Positions 26,835-34,680 of a DNA stretch of 64,000 nt are shown piece after piece. The DNA is from Pseudomonadales bacterium (lineage in GTDB: Bacteria > Pseudomonadota > Gammaproteobacteria > Pseudomonadales > Pseudohongiellaceae). The stretch is from NCBI GenBank assembly GCA_024234365.1, contig JACKOK010000005.1, positions 62,001 to 126,000 of the forward strand. The letters run 5' to 3'. Below the pieces are notes generated by a model. That model made no database searches. It had not been told where the DNA came from and was given only the letters and a program-made list of their open reading frames with translations. The position numbers and the translations under genes are program-made. Each line of letters begins with the position of its first letter. The first letter of the stretch is position 1.

Positions 26835-27760
26835 TCACTCGGGGTTCAGTTTTGTCACCCGGAATGACACTGTGAAGCTGTCTGTCGAGGTCTGCAAGAT
26901 GCTGAGGTTTCCGTGCAGATAGGTGGTTTGGTCTGGCACGCGAATGAAGTTACCGGTGGCACTGATCGTTCACGACGGTGTCTCCGATCCCTGACCATTG
27001 CTGGCGAAGAACCTGGACGGCGAAATGCTGGTAGATTTCGTCCACACTCTTGTCGCCTGCTGAAATCGATATCGATCTGCGGTGCATGCCGTTGCCGGAG
27101 CCAGAGCCACCGCTACCCGGGAACGGTGAGCGCGACACCCTGTTCTGTTCCACCGGAAGCTCCAGCACCGGCATGTATTGCAGCAGCGTTGAGCATGGCG
27201 AGGGTGGCCTGCCCGACAAAGGGCCAGCGACTCTGCGGGGTTGTGGATTGATCGCAGTTTCACAACCTTGCCAGTCCGGATTTCCCATTGGGATTTGACG
27301 TGCCCAAAGTAAGCAGGTTGGCGTCTCTGCCTGTGGTGTGGATGACCGTCAGGAAGCCAACATCATCCCTGCAGAACAACTGTCGTTGCATGCTGAGGAG
27401 GGACGGAGAAAAGCCACGGCTCGCTTGAGGTATCTCCACGAAGTTGGCTGTGATCAGGGCATTCGAGAAGCGCTGCAGGCTGGTGGGGCCGTCCTCAAGA
27501 GTCGTCAGCGCAAGCTGCAATTGTCCCGTTTCCAACTGCAGCCCGCCCAGCACGGTAAATCCGGCTGGCAGATCGAAGCGGGGGAAGTTGTCGGGAATGC
27601 CGGGGTAGATATGAACCTCGGGAGAGGCGGGATTCTGCAGCAGGGCTTTGACCAGGGCGAGGGGAACGTTGCCCTCGAATTCGGCTGCCTGGCTGCCCGA
27701 TGGCAGCGCGACACAGAGGCTCAGGATGAACAGGCAGGACGCAGGCGTTTTTCTTGTCAT
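26835..27760 (-). pseudogene. Exported protein of unknown family, broken by two frameshifts
   Basis: Translation starts at 27760 (MTRKTPAS, AGAGGGCAC upstream) with a signal peptide ending SGSQAAE. The first frame runs to about 27265 (QLFCRDDVGFLTVIHT, then a stop). The next frame carries on with coding character: LLQYMPVLELPVEQ, then GKSVDEIYQHFAVQ-like text (GDKSVDEIYQHF). The third frame from about 27000 gives ISATGNFIRVPDQTTYLHGN and ends TVSFRVTKLNPE with a TGA at 26835-26837. The continuous coding feel across three frames supports one original gene of about 300 aa. I do not recognise the family. Confidence 0.65.
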
Positions 27761-27893
27761 GATGTGCCCTCTTGCGGATGATGATTTCGGGGGCTTGTTT
27801 CCCCACATTGTTGACGGGTATAGCAGGCGGGGCTGGGTTTAGTCAATGCAGGCCATCGGGAAAGTTGTGCCGAGTCTTGGGGGAAAATGGATT

Positions 27894-27970
27894 TGGTGCC
27901 CCGGACAGGATTTGAACCTGTGACCTGCCCCTTAGGAGGGGGCCGCGCTATCCAGCTGTGCCACCGGAGC
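27894..27970 (-). tRNA. tRNA-Arg (anticodon CCT)
   Basis: On the minus strand a 77-base cloverleaf folds with acceptor GCTCCGG pairing to CCGGGGC (one T-G wobble), a D-arm GGCACAGCTGGATAGC, an anticodon stem CCCCT/AGGGG around CTCCTAA and a T-arm with GGTTCAAATCC. The anticodon is CCT (27934-27936 on the plus strand), reading AGG. CCA is encoded at 27894-27896. Confidence 0.95.
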
Positions 27971-28009
27971 AGGGTGGTGTTGCGGGCCTGGCTGTTGGAT
28001 AGGGCGCGG

Positions 28010-28015
28010 ATTATA
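28010..28015 (-). promoter_or_regulatory. -10 element of the tRNA-Arg promoter
   Basis: On the minus strand TGCTATAAT, an extended -10, lies 40 bases before the mature tRNA 5' end and is followed by a GC-rich discriminator (CCGCGCCC) as in stringently controlled tRNA promoters. The -35 is poor. Confidence 0.5.
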
Positions 28016-28031
28016 GCACGGGGTTTGAAGG

Positions 28032-28097
28032 TAGGAGCCAGCCCTGCTGGCGATTGAGGGGCTGGAAGCTAGTAATCGCCTGCAGGGCAGGCTCCTA
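28032..28097. repeat. REP-like inverted pair (BIME-type)
   Basis: Copy one (28032-28054) reads TAGGAGCC-AGCCCTGCTGGCGAT on the plus strand. Copy two (28075-28097) is the same family on the minus strand with the other stem subtype (GCCTGC/GCAGGC in place of GCCAGC/GCTGGC). Each unit has a 6-bp hairpin with loop CCT. The same family recurs at 49.0-49.8 and 54.2 kb. Confidence 0.85.
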
Positions 28098-28125
28098 CGG
28101 CATTTAGGAGAGGGACGGAGCCTGT

Positions 28126-28563
28126 TCAGGTAGCCACGCGGTTGGCTGCCACCTCTTCACGGCGGCGTTTGACCGCCATGGCTCGGGCCTTTTTGTCGCC
28201 GTATTTGTTGATGGAGAAGTAGGCATTGCGCTGCCGACGCTGCCCGCCAGCGTTTTCTTGCCAGGTAGCAACCCAGGCGTGGTCGCTTTCGGAGTAACTG
28301 ACGCCGATTTCTCCAGAGGAATTAAGGGGAGAAACCTTGCGGGGGCTGAACTTGGTGTAGGGCCAGTGCTCCCCATAAATCTTGCGGCCTTCCTCGTCGC
28401 GCTTTTTCATGGCTGCCTTGATGGCATTGTCCTTGCCGCCGTATTTCTTGAAGGGGAAGGACTCCTGAAAGCTTTTTTCGTCGTATTTGATGCGCACCCA
28501 TGCACAGTTGGTGCCGCGGGATTCGATGATGCTGATGTGGTGAAGTGGGTCCAGTTTTTTCAC
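28126..28563 (-). CDS. AP2-like DNA-binding-domain protein
   Basis: I chose the GTG at 28563 because AGAGAGG lies 5 bases before it; the ATG at 28593 lacks a ribosome site. The 145-aa basic protein has two related blocks, HHISIIESRGTNCAWVRIKY (continuing with KKYGGKDNAIKAAMKKRDE) and EIGVSYSESDHAWVATWQE (continuing with NKYGDKKARAMAVKRRRE). The pattern of three strands with a Trp, then a K-YG--KA helix, is that of AP2/ERF-type domains found in bacterial and phage homing or integration proteins. Standing alone, it is probably a DNA-binding protein of unknown target. It lies near tRNA-Arg. Confidence 0.65.
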   Translation of the reverse strand: MKKLDPLHHISIIESRGTNCAWVRIKYDEKSFQESFPFKKYGGKDNAIKAAMKKRDEEGRKIYGEHWPYTKFSPRKVSPLNSSGEIGVSYSESDHAWVATWQENAGGQRRQRNAYFSINKYGDKKARAMAVKRRREEVAANRVAT

Positions 28564-28658
28564 AAAAACCTCTCTGTCAACGCAAGAGCCCATTGTCTCT
28601 GGGTCTCGACAAATTCCCCCGAATCTTCTCGTTGCCTCTATCCTTGTATGCGCGAGTG

Positions 28659-28898
28659 CTAGAGCCGTTGGCCCATGTGGCAGGCCATGTGTTGAATCAC
28701 ACCGGGTTTTTGGCAGGCGATTTTCGAAATCTTGTATTCGTATTCTTTCGCTGCCGGGTCCAGACCTACTGCTTCGCCGATGGCGGCGCTTAAGTCTGCT
28801 TCGGCCGCCTGTCGGGTCAGATAGGGGCCGGAGATATTGACCTGGAGTGTGGGCTCGTTTGGTGCTGTCGCAATAATATAGAAATTTTCAACGTTCAT
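28659..28898 (-). CDS. Small hypothetical protein
   Basis: The 79-aa frame starts with MNVENFYIIATAPNEP and has a regular amphipathic look (VNISGPYLTRQAAEADLSAA). No motif is recognised, and the ribosome site is poor. It precedes the AP2-like gene in the same direction. It may be a small accessory gene, and a chance frame cannot be excluded. Confidence 0.45.
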   Translation of the reverse strand: MNVENFYIIATAPNEPTLQVNISGPYLTRQAAEADLSAAIGEAVGLDPAAKEYEYKISKIACQKPGVIQHMACHMGQRL

Positions 28899-29416
28899 TG
28901 CTGATAGTGTTTCTGATCCTGGCAGAGGTCGGGGTAGCGCCTCTGAGCGGTGCCCGTCCGGGTAGGACCGGCTCGTAGATCAGTTTTTACTCCTTCTGGA
29001 AGTGAGAACGGGATTGTCGCCGTTTTCTTACCCCGCGAACCGTAAAAATTGTTTTGCGATCCCTGCACGAAGCCGGGACAGATCCAGTCTGGAATCCTCA
29101 CACTTAACCCACGCTGAACCGGTGAGTTCGTGCGGGCCGAATCTGCCCTCTTGATTGGGCGCACATTATCCAGCTTTCCTGCGCATCTTAATAGTGTCTG
29201 AGGGGTAGAAAATGGGTGGATTTGCGGGATTTTGACGGTTTTTGAGCGGCAAGTGACTGTCGTCACTCCGCCAGGAGCTGTTGAGGCGGCGGTGAAAGGG
29301 CGGGGGCGGGGTGTTGCGGGTGTATTTTGTGGGCTGCTGGCTTAGAATTCCGGGCGTGTTTTTGCCGCCATACAGGGCGTTTCTTCCAGGTGGACGGGGT
29401 CTGCCGGTCGGTCTTC
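28899..29416. other. Non-coding stretch between the AP2 region and the glycosyltransferase
   Basis: Reading frames here have poor amino-acid character (rich in Arg, Ser, Thr; no motifs). One hairpin is visible at 29246-29271 (GCGG-CA-AGTGAC-TGTC-GTCACT-CCGC). Base composition is uneven, with a G-rich run near 29300. Nothing else can be supported. Confidence 0.5.
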
Positions 29417-30139
29417 ATGAAAAAAATCAGCATCATCATTCCGGTCCTGCATGAAGTGCAGGCCCTGCGTCAGCATTTGCCGGCCTTGCAGGCCCTGCGG
29501 AGCCATGGATATGAGCTTCTGGTGGTGGATGGCGGGGGCGACGAAGATAGCCGCCAGGCCTGTGTGGGTCTGGTAGACAGATGGGTGTCGAGCCCTGTCG
29601 GGCGGGCAGCGCAGATGAATGCCGGGGCTCAGCAGGCGAGCGGCGAGTTGCTACTGTTTCTGCACATAGACACGGTATTGCCGGAAACGGCGGAGTCCCT
29701 GTTGAATGGAGTGCTGGCTGATCCGCGCGTGCTCTGGGGGCGTTTTGATGTGCGTCTGAGCGGGCAGCACCGGGTGTTCCGTATGATCGAGACACTGATG
29801 AACTGGCGCTCCAGGCTGACGGGGGTCGCAACGGGGGATCAGGCGATTTTCGTGCGCAGTACGGCCTTTGTGCGTGCGGGGGGCTTTCCGGCAATTCCGC
29901 TGATGGAGGATATTGCCCTCAGCAAAACCTTGCGCCACCTGGCCTGGCCACTGTGCCTGAGGTCGCGGGTGATCACCTCCAGCCGTCGTTGGGAGCGCCA
30001 TGGCGTGTGGCGCACGATCCTCCTGATGTGGAAGCTGCGGCTGTTGTATGTGTTGGGGGTGGCCCCGGCGACCCTGCATGCCATGTACACGAAAAAGCCC
30101 ATGCAAGAAATTGAAAAGCAAGGAAAAAAAGATGTTTGA
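29417..30139 (+). CDS. TIGR04283-type family 2 glycosyltransferase
   Basis: A 240-aa GT-A enzyme: MKKISIIIPVLHE (nucleotide-binding strand), LLVVDGGGDEDSR, GRAAQMNAGAQQASGELLLF, LHIDTVLP (DxD-like HID), GDQAIFVRSTAFVRAGGFP and LMEDIALSK (acid). This set is that of the TIGR04283 family, often next to TIGR04282 proteins, some of which belong to arsenosugar synthesis. Here no ArsM/ArsS gene is adjacent, so the product is open. It overlaps the next gene by eight bases. Confidence 0.85.
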   Translation: MKKISIIIPVLHEVQALRQHLPALQALRSHGYELLVVDGGGDEDSRQACVGLVDRWVSSPVGRAAQMNAGAQQASGELLLFLHIDTVLPETAESLLNGVLADPRVLWGRFDVRLSGQHRVFRMIETLMNWRSRLTGVATGDQAIFVRSTAFVRAGGFPAIPLMEDIALSKTLRHLAWPLCLRSRVITSSRRWERHGVWRTILLMWKLRLLYVLGVAPATLHAMYTKKPMQEIEKQGKKDV

Positions 30140-30776
30140 ATTTCCTCGCGCCCGCCTGGCGCTGTTTACCCGTGCCCCCGTGGCAGGGCGGGTCAAGACA
30201 CGCATGCACGGCCGCTTGGGCGAGCAGGGGGCGTTGGCCTTGCACAAGGCCTTGATTGAACACATGGTGGACAAGACTGTGCGAGCATCCCTGTGCCCTG
30301 TGCAGCTTTGGGTTGCGGCTGATTCTGACGAGACTTTTCCTCATGAATATTTTTTAACCCTATGTAATAAAAAAGGAATTTATCGTCAGGAGGGGGGCGA
30401 CCTGGGGGCGCGTATGCGTCACACGGTGCAAACACAGCTGATGCATGCCGACTATGTGCTGATTGTCGGCACAGACTGTGCGTCCGTGGACGAAGGCTAT
30501 CTGCGCGCAGCTCTGCGCCTGCTGGCCGCAGGTGAAAACATCGTGATCGGGCCTGCCGAGGATGGCGGCTATGTGCTGCTCGGGCTGCGTATGACGCCGG
30601 ATGCCTTGTTCGAAGGGGTGCCCTGGGGCAGTGAGCGGGTGATGGCCGTGACGCGGAGCAATCTGCGTGCAGCGGGGCTGAGCTGGCAGGAATTGCCCAT
30701 GCGCTGGGATGTGGATACACCACAGGATCTGGGGCGTCTGGAAACGCTTGATCCTCCAATAAAAATAATGGAATAA
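30132..30776 (+). CDS. TIGR04282-type glycosyltransferase/nucleotidyltransferase-like protein
   Basis: A 214-aa protein starting MFEFPRARLALFTRAP, with PVAGRVKTRM (the signature loop of the TIGR04282 family), GDLGARM, VLIVGTDCASVD, IGPAEDGGYVLLGLR and RWDVDTPQDLGRL. The fold is that of GT-A nucleotidyltransferases such as the CofC/MobA group. It is translationally coupled to the TIGR04283 partner. A short A/T-rich tract (30338-30385) is unlike its GC-rich surroundings. Confidence 0.85.
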   Translation: MFEFPRARLALFTRAPVAGRVKTRMHGRLGEQGALALHKALIEHMVDKTVRASLCPVQLWVAADSDETFPHEYFLTLCNKKGIYRQEGGDLGARMRHTVQTQLMHADYVLIVGTDCASVDEGYLRAALRLLAAGENIVIGPAEDGGYVLLGLRMTPDALFEGVPWGSERVMAVTRSNLRAAGLSWQELPMRWDVDTPQDLGRLETLDPPIKIME

Positions 30777-30806
30777 CAGTTGGTTAAGAAATTTTATTAA
30801 AGAGGT

Positions 30807-31520
30807 TTAGACGAGCTCTTCCCGCTGCAGGAAGGTCACAAAGCGGTTGACGACCTGCTGGGTGGCGCGGGGGAGGTCAATGAAACGGCAGCCGCACATG
30901 GTCTGATTGCGTTCCTTGCTGTACTGGTAATAGATGATTTCGAGCCGGCAGTCCAGGGTCTGATCCTGGGATGGAATCTCGATCAGGGCATTGAATGTTT
31001 CCATCGGCTCAAACTCGGGTGTCACCTCTCCCGGAAAACCCACGCGGATGCCGGTGGCGGAAATATTGAGCACACGCCCGAACAGCTCCTGCTCCCGGCT
31101 CTGCGAGCTGTAGCGCGCAGTGGTTTTCATGCTGCCGGGCACATAGGCGCGGAAGGCCTCACGGCGCTGCATGTACAACATCTTTGCCGGGAAGGGAATC
31201 TGGTAATACAGCCCGTCCGGGCTGTCGATGGTGCGGGCACAGACCAGATCCTTGGCATGCACCTTGATGCCATGAATGCTCGCACGGATGCCGAATGTGG
31301 TGCGTGCCTCGATCTTGCGGTGGCCATCGCGGGGCGTCACTTCGTCCATGAGGAAATAACGTTCCTGCAGATTGGCGTCGAGAATCATGGTGTTGTACAG
31401 CTGAGCGCTGTCGTCAAACTGCACGTTCACAAGGCTGCGTTCATTCTGCAGGGCGCGCAGTACACTGAAGATGTCGCCTGCGCCGTAGTAGTATCGGTCT
31501 GATCCGTCGTTGAATGCCAT
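30807..31520 (-). CDS. flgZ: PilZ-domain flagellar brake protein (FlgZ/YcgR)
   Basis: I start it at MAFNDGSDRYYYG (31520), 19 bases after the flgN stop; a longer start at 31604 would overlap flgN. The 237-aa protein has a YcgR N-terminal domain (FSVLRALQNERSLVNVQF) and a C-terminal PilZ domain with the c-di-GMP motifs RREAFR (near residue 117) and NISATGIRVGF. Family members slow the motor when c-di-GMP is bound. The order flgA-flgM-flgN-PilZ gene is the one known from Pseudomonas, which supports the FlgZ call. Confidence 0.88.
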   Translation of the reverse strand: MAFNDGSDRYYYGAGDIFSVLRALQNERSLVNVQFDDSAQLYNTMILDANLQERYFLMDEVTPRDGHRKIEARTTFGIRASIHGIKVHAKDLVCARTIDSPDGLYYQIPFPAKMLYMQRREAFRAYVPGSMKTTARYSSQSREQELFGRVLNISATGIRVGFPGEVTPEFEPMETFNALIEIPSQDQTLDCRLEIIYYQYSKERNQTMCGCRFIDLPRATQQVVNRFVTFLQREELV

Positions 31521-31539
31521 TGTCGTTCTTGTTCTGGTG

Positions 31540-31998
31540 TCAGGCCCTGGCGATAGCTCGTGTATCGGAAGTCGTACTGGCATCGCCGCGTTGGTCGTAG
31601 ACACCGGGCTGGGACGTTTTGCCTTGCAGGATGTCCAGCAGATGACGATTGTTCAGTTTACTTCGATGCACAATCGCACCATTGATATTGCTCAAGTCCG
31701 TGCAGTGCTGCAGGCTTGTGAGCAGTTTCTGATAGAGCTCGCCCAAACCCTCCTGCTGGCAGTAGTCACGAAGCCCGTTATTGTCTGCGCACTTGCGTAA
31801 AGATGCCAGCAGTTTCCGCCTTGCATCGTCATTGGCTTCGATTTGTGCCAGCAGTTGCGCCTTGTCGATCAAGGTCTGGCTCAATGCGCCGATATCCCGG
31901 CTTTCCAGCTGGTGGCGCTCGCTGCGCAACAGGTTTTCCAGCTGCGAGGCATTGTACAGGTCCTGCTCCAGCAGGGCTTGCATGGAGGCGTTGCTCAT
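31540..31998 (-). CDS. flgN: FlgN-type export chaperone for hook-associated proteins
   Basis: A 152-aa helical protein starting MSNASMQALLEQDL after CAGGAGAGACTCC. The Leu/Gln-rich helices (LENLLRSERHQLESRDIGAL and IDKAQLLAQIEANDDARRKL) match FlgN, the chaperone that keeps FlgK and FlgL unfolded for secretion. Length is the usual 140-160 aa. Its clients here are unusual because FlgK is 1346 aa. It lies between flgM and flgZ on one transcript. Confidence 0.88.
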   Translation of the reverse strand: MSNASMQALLEQDLYNASQLENLLRSERHQLESRDIGALSQTLIDKAQLLAQIEANDDARRKLLASLRKCADNNGLRDYCQQEGLGELYQKLLTSLQHCTDLSNINGAIVHRSKLNNRHLLDILQGKTSQPGVYDQRGDASTTSDTRAIARA

Positions 31999-32110
31999 GG
32001 AGTCTCTCCTGGGCAACCGTGGGGTTGCCGGCCAATGAAAACATACGATGCCCGCCACACAAGAGGAGGGCGGGTCGCATCAGGCAGAATCGATGGAGTC
32101 TGCTGCGTAC

Positions 32111-32428
32111 TTACAGGTCGCTTTCGAAGCCGAGAATTTTCTCGGCCAAACGTTCGACATTGACCTGGTATTGGCCGTTGGCAATCTGATTGCGGAGTTC
32201 GGTCACACGCCCCTTGTCCACATCGGGAAGTTGGCTGATATGCGCCTCAAGACCCTGCAGGTCGACAGCCTGTGAACTGATGTGCACGGTATCCTGCGCC
32301 GCAGACCTGCCGGATTTCTGCGCCTGCGCCTGGCTGATGGAAACGGGGCTGACGCCACTCGCGCCACTGCTGCGCTGCTGCTCGCTCGGTGTTTGCGTGG
32401 CATTGCTGCCAATAGTGCTAACAGTCAT
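32111..32428 (-). CDS. flgM: Anti-sigma-28 factor FlgM
   Basis: A 105-aa protein with a disordered Ser/Gln-rich N-terminus and a C-terminal sigma-binding part: DTVHISSQAVDLQGLEAHIS and the helix VDKGRVTELRNQIANGQYQV followed by ERLAEKILGFE. FlgM holds FliA inactive until it is exported through the finished hook. A sigma-28-like promoter lies 92 bases upstream, giving the usual self-renewing control. Its start is an ATG at 32428 with AAGGTAGAAGTC upstream. Confidence 0.92.
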   Translation of the reverse strand: MTVSTIGSNATQTPSEQQRSSGASGVSPVSISQAQAQKSGRSAAQDTVHISSQAVDLQGLEAHISQLPDVDKGRVTELRNQIANGQYQVNVERLAEKILGFESDL

Positions 32429-32519
32429 GACTTCTACCTTGATTGACAGGGTGTAGCTAAGACCCGGTGCCCCCGGATAAGCCGGAGGAGTGCCACAATC
32501 TTAATTACTCTCCCTGATG

Positions 32520-32546
32520 TTGGCGACCAATTACTGAAAAACTTTA
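32520..32546 (-). promoter_or_regulatory. Sigma-28-type promoter of flgM
   Basis: On the minus strand TAAAGTTT (32546-32539) is a perfect -35. An 11-base spacer is followed by GTCGCCAA (32527-32520), five of eight matches to GCCGATAA. The spacing equals that of the fliC and fliD sites. It lies between flgA and flgM. Confidence 0.65.
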
Positions 32547-32566
32547 GAAAAATTTCGCACTTCCCG

Positions 32567-33328
32567 TCAGAAACCGACACTGGCTTCGCCCTGGCCGGTG
32601 ACAACGGCCTGCACGACCATATCGGAGTTCGTGTTACGGACATTGATGCGTTTACCGAGTTCGCCGCCCTGCAGGGCCACGCCTTGCTGACGAATCTCCA
32701 CAGAACCTGCTTTTGCGCTCAGGGTGACGGTATCGCCCCGCTTCACCAGCATGGGGGCGGCAAGGGCTTCCTGTGCCACCGTTGCCCCAGCTGGCAGCGG
32801 GCGTCGTACCTCCATGCCCACGGCGAGTTCGCTGGCCTGCAGATAGCTGCCCCGCAGCAGGGAGATATCGCTTTGCTCAAGGCTCAGGTCTGCCGGGCTG
32901 AGGACTTCTCCCCGCGCGATTGGCCGGGTGGTAACCAGTACCGGCTCAAAAATTTTCACCATTACCGGAACGTATTTGCTCCACGGCGCCGTTCCGACAC
33001 ATTCCACCTTGACGTTGATGCGTCCCTGCGGGCGCTGATTCTGGTTAAGTGAGGCAATCAGGGGTTGCTCACACAGGGCCAGTGGCAGGCGAGGGTCAAT
33101 GCGGCTGATCTCGATTTCCACCCGGCGGCTCAATGCCTTGTCTGTATGCTGCTCCCTGGCTGCCAGCTCCTGCGGGCTGAAGAAGGCGCTGACAAACTCG
33201 TTCACTGCTGCGGTCAACTGCTCATGCGCGCTCAGCTGTTGTGCCTGTGCCGGCGCACACAGTATGGCCAGCATCAGGCCGATGCTGCGCTTACCGTGAG
33301 ACGCGTGTTGGCGAATCCTGTCTGTCAT
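32567..33328 (-). CDS. flgA: Flagellar P-ring assembly chaperone FlgA
   Basis: A 253-aa periplasmic protein with a signal peptide ending LCAPAQAQQ near residue 30. The SAF-domain part has TTRPIARGEVLSPADLSLEQ and the C-terminal GDTVTLSAKAGSVEIRQQGV and KRINVRNTNSDMVVQAVVTG, all usual for FlgA. It helps FlgI subunits form the P-ring. It heads the flgA-flgM-flgN-flgZ block and is divergent from flgB. The ATG has AACAGGAAAAGGT before it. Confidence 0.93.
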   Translation of the reverse strand: MTDRIRQHASHGKRSIGLMLAILCAPAQAQQLSAHEQLTAAVNEFVSAFFSPQELAAREQHTDKALSRRVEIEISRIDPRLPLALCEQPLIASLNQNQRPQGRINVKVECVGTAPWSKYVPVMVKIFEPVLVTTRPIARGEVLSPADLSLEQSDISLLRGSYLQASELAVGMEVRRPLPAGATVAQEALAAPMLVKRGDTVTLSAKAGSVEIRQQGVALQGGELGKRINVRNTNSDMVVQAVVTGQGEASVGF

Positions 33329-33454
33329 ACCTTTTCCTGTTCCTGCTTCGCTGCGGCAGAACTTTCGTTTCAGGCGTCAAAAAAACAGCGCTATCCGCTG
33401 CGAGGGCGGGTTTGCGGCAATTTTGACGCGGGAAAACCGTGTGAGGGTAAAAGA

Positions 33455-33471
33455 AGCAATTTATATGCCGG
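33455..33471 (-). promoter_or_regulatory. Sigma-54-type -24/-12 site for flgA
   Basis: On the minus strand CCGGCATATAAATTGCT matches YTGGCACG-N4-TTGCW at GGCA and TTGCT with exact spacing. It lies about 127 bases before flgA and mirrors the flgB site on the other strand. FleQ is the expected activator. Confidence 0.6.
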
Positions 33472-33651
33472 GTTCCTGCCCGCGCCTTCAGGGAATCCCG
33501 AAGGGGAATTTCTTCGGGCATATCCCTGCATACGGGAGCGTGGGTCAAGGGGATGGAAACGAGCCTTGAGAGACGTTCTTCTTTTGCCGCTGCGCACCGT
33601 TACCAGGGCTTGCCGCTTGAGCGGAAATGCCTTGCCGATTTCCGTTTTTTT
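33472..33651 (+). ncRNA. Possible small RNA between flgA and flgB
   Basis: The segment ends in a terminator-like hairpin with seven T, yet no gene precedes it on the plus strand. It contains a second hairpin (CCTTCAGGG-AAT-CCCGAAGG, about 33485-33504) and six GGA triplets, a feature of RNAs bound by CsrA/RsmA. The 5' end is not defined; TTGACG at 33423 could be part of a promoter but the -10 is weak. This is a candidate only. Confidence 0.3.
33622..33651 (+). terminator. Intrinsic terminator without an obvious upstream gene
   Basis: CGGAAAT (33622-33628) pairs with ATTTCCG (33638-33644) around a 9-base loop, followed by TTTTTTT (33645-33651). It lies just upstream of the flgB promoter and would shield it from read-through or end a short transcript. 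Confidence 0.6.
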
Positions 33652-33697
33652 AGGGTGAAAAAATATATAACTATATGATATTAAATAAAAAATAATT

Positions 33698-33714
33698 TTG
33701 GCATAAGTATTGCT
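33698..33714 (+). promoter_or_regulatory. Sigma-54-type -24/-12 site for the flgB operon
   Basis: TTGGCATAAGTATTGCT matches TTGGCACG-N4-TTGCT at 15 of 17 fixed or free places, with TTGGCA and TTGCT intact. It lies 57 bases before the flgB ATG in an A/T-rich stretch. It would drive flgBCDEFGHI under FleQ or FleR control. Confidence 0.75.
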
Positions 33715-33771
33715 CCCTGCTTTGCAACACACCGCTTTTGGGCGGCAACGGCAAACAGACAGGCAGACATT

Positions 33772-34188
33772 ATGGCAATCAGTTTCTCTCAGGCTCTTGG
33801 GGTACATGAACAGGCGCTGCTGTTACGCGGTCAGCGTTCGCAGATTCTGGCCACCAATATCGCCAATGCCGATACCCCCGGCTACAAGGCACGGGATTTT
33901 GACTTTGCTGCCGTGCTGAAGCATCGCATGGGCATGGCGCAGGACGAAATTGCTCTGAACACCACCCGCCCCGGCCACATCGGTGACAACACGGTTGCCG
34001 GTAGTGGCGCGGTGTCAGAAGACAATCTGCTTTACCGCATTCCGCTGCAGCCTTCTCTGGACGGTAATACCGTGGATGAACAGTTCGAAAACGCCAATTT
34101 TGCCCGCAATGCCCTGGAGCACCAGGCGAGCTTCCAGTTTCTCAACGGGAAGTTCGCGGGAATCATGAAAGCCCTGCGCGGAGAGTGA
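33772..34188 (+). CDS. flgB: Flagellar proximal rod protein FlgB
   Basis: A 138-aa rod protein: MAISFSQALGVHEQALLLRG, then the family signature RSQILATNIANADTPGYKARDFDF (split here across residues 20-43) and the C-terminal helix FARNALEHQASFQFLNGKFAG. Length is as in E. coli (138). It is the first gene of the flg operon and overlaps flgC closely at its stop. Confidence 0.96.
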   Translation: MAISFSQALGVHEQALLLRGQRSQILATNIANADTPGYKARDFDFAAVLKHRMGMAQDEIALNTTRPGHIGDNTVAGSGAVSEDNLLYRIPLQPSLDGNTVDEQFENANFARNALEHQASFQFLNGKFAGIMKALRGE

Positions 34189-34190
34189 TG

Positions 34191-34640
34191 ATGAGCCTGA
34201 TGTCCATTTTTGATATTTCCGGTTCCGCCATGAGTGCCCAGAGCGTGCGGCTGAACACGACTGCCAGCAATATGGCCAATGCCAATAGCGCGGCAGGAAG
34301 CCCGGATGAACTCTACCGCGCCCGTCAGCCGGTGTTTGCCACGGTGCGTGCCGGGCTGCTGAACCAGGCCAATGCCGATGCCTTCGGATTTGGTGGAGAC
34401 GACAGTGTCGGGCAGGGCGTGCGGGTGACAGATATTGTGGAGTCCACGGCACCTTTTCAGCAGCGCTATGAGCCGGGCCATCCCCTGGCGGATGCCGAGG
34501 GGTATGTGTACTACCCGAACGTGAATATCGTGGATGAGATGACGAACATGATTTCCTCCTCTCGTTCCTACCAGATGAATGTCGATGTGATGAATGCCGC
34601 GCGCACGATGATGCAGCGTGTGCTGTCACTGGGCCAGTAA
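34191..34640 (+). CDS. flgC: Flagellar proximal rod protein FlgC
   Basis: A 149-aa rod protein. The start at 34191 (MSLMSIFDISGSAM) is chosen among three consecutive start codons because GGAG lies 7 bases before it. The family text SVRLNTTASNMANANSAAGS, then YYPNVNIVDEMTNMISSSRS and YQMNVDVMNAARTMMQRVLS form the N- and C-terminal rod helices. Length equals the usual 134-150 aa. It directly follows flgB. Confidence 0.95.
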   Translation: MSLMSIFDISGSAMSAQSVRLNTTASNMANANSAAGSPDELYRARQPVFATVRAGLLNQANADAFGFGGDDSVGQGVRVTDIVESTAPFQQRYEPGHPLADAEGYVYYPNVNIVDEMTNMISSSRSYQMNVDVMNAARTMMQRVLSLGQ

Positions 34641-34680
34641 GCAGAATTGGAGATCAACGCAGTGTCATCAGGAGACGCTC

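Noticed and set aside
27894..27970. Attachment-site duplication of the tRNA-Arg 3' end
   Set aside because: I looked for a second copy of the tRNA end in the flanking accessory stretch and saw none, so no att site is reported.
28895..29266. 123-codon minus-strand frame upstream of the small hypothetical gene
   Set aside because: Arg/Ser/Thr-rich composition, no ribosome site and no motif; its four-base overlap with the next frame is probably chance.
33065..33658. 197-codon plus-strand frame across flgA and the flgA-flgB gap
   Set aside because: It is antisense to flgA and runs through a terminator hairpin; composition is not protein-like.
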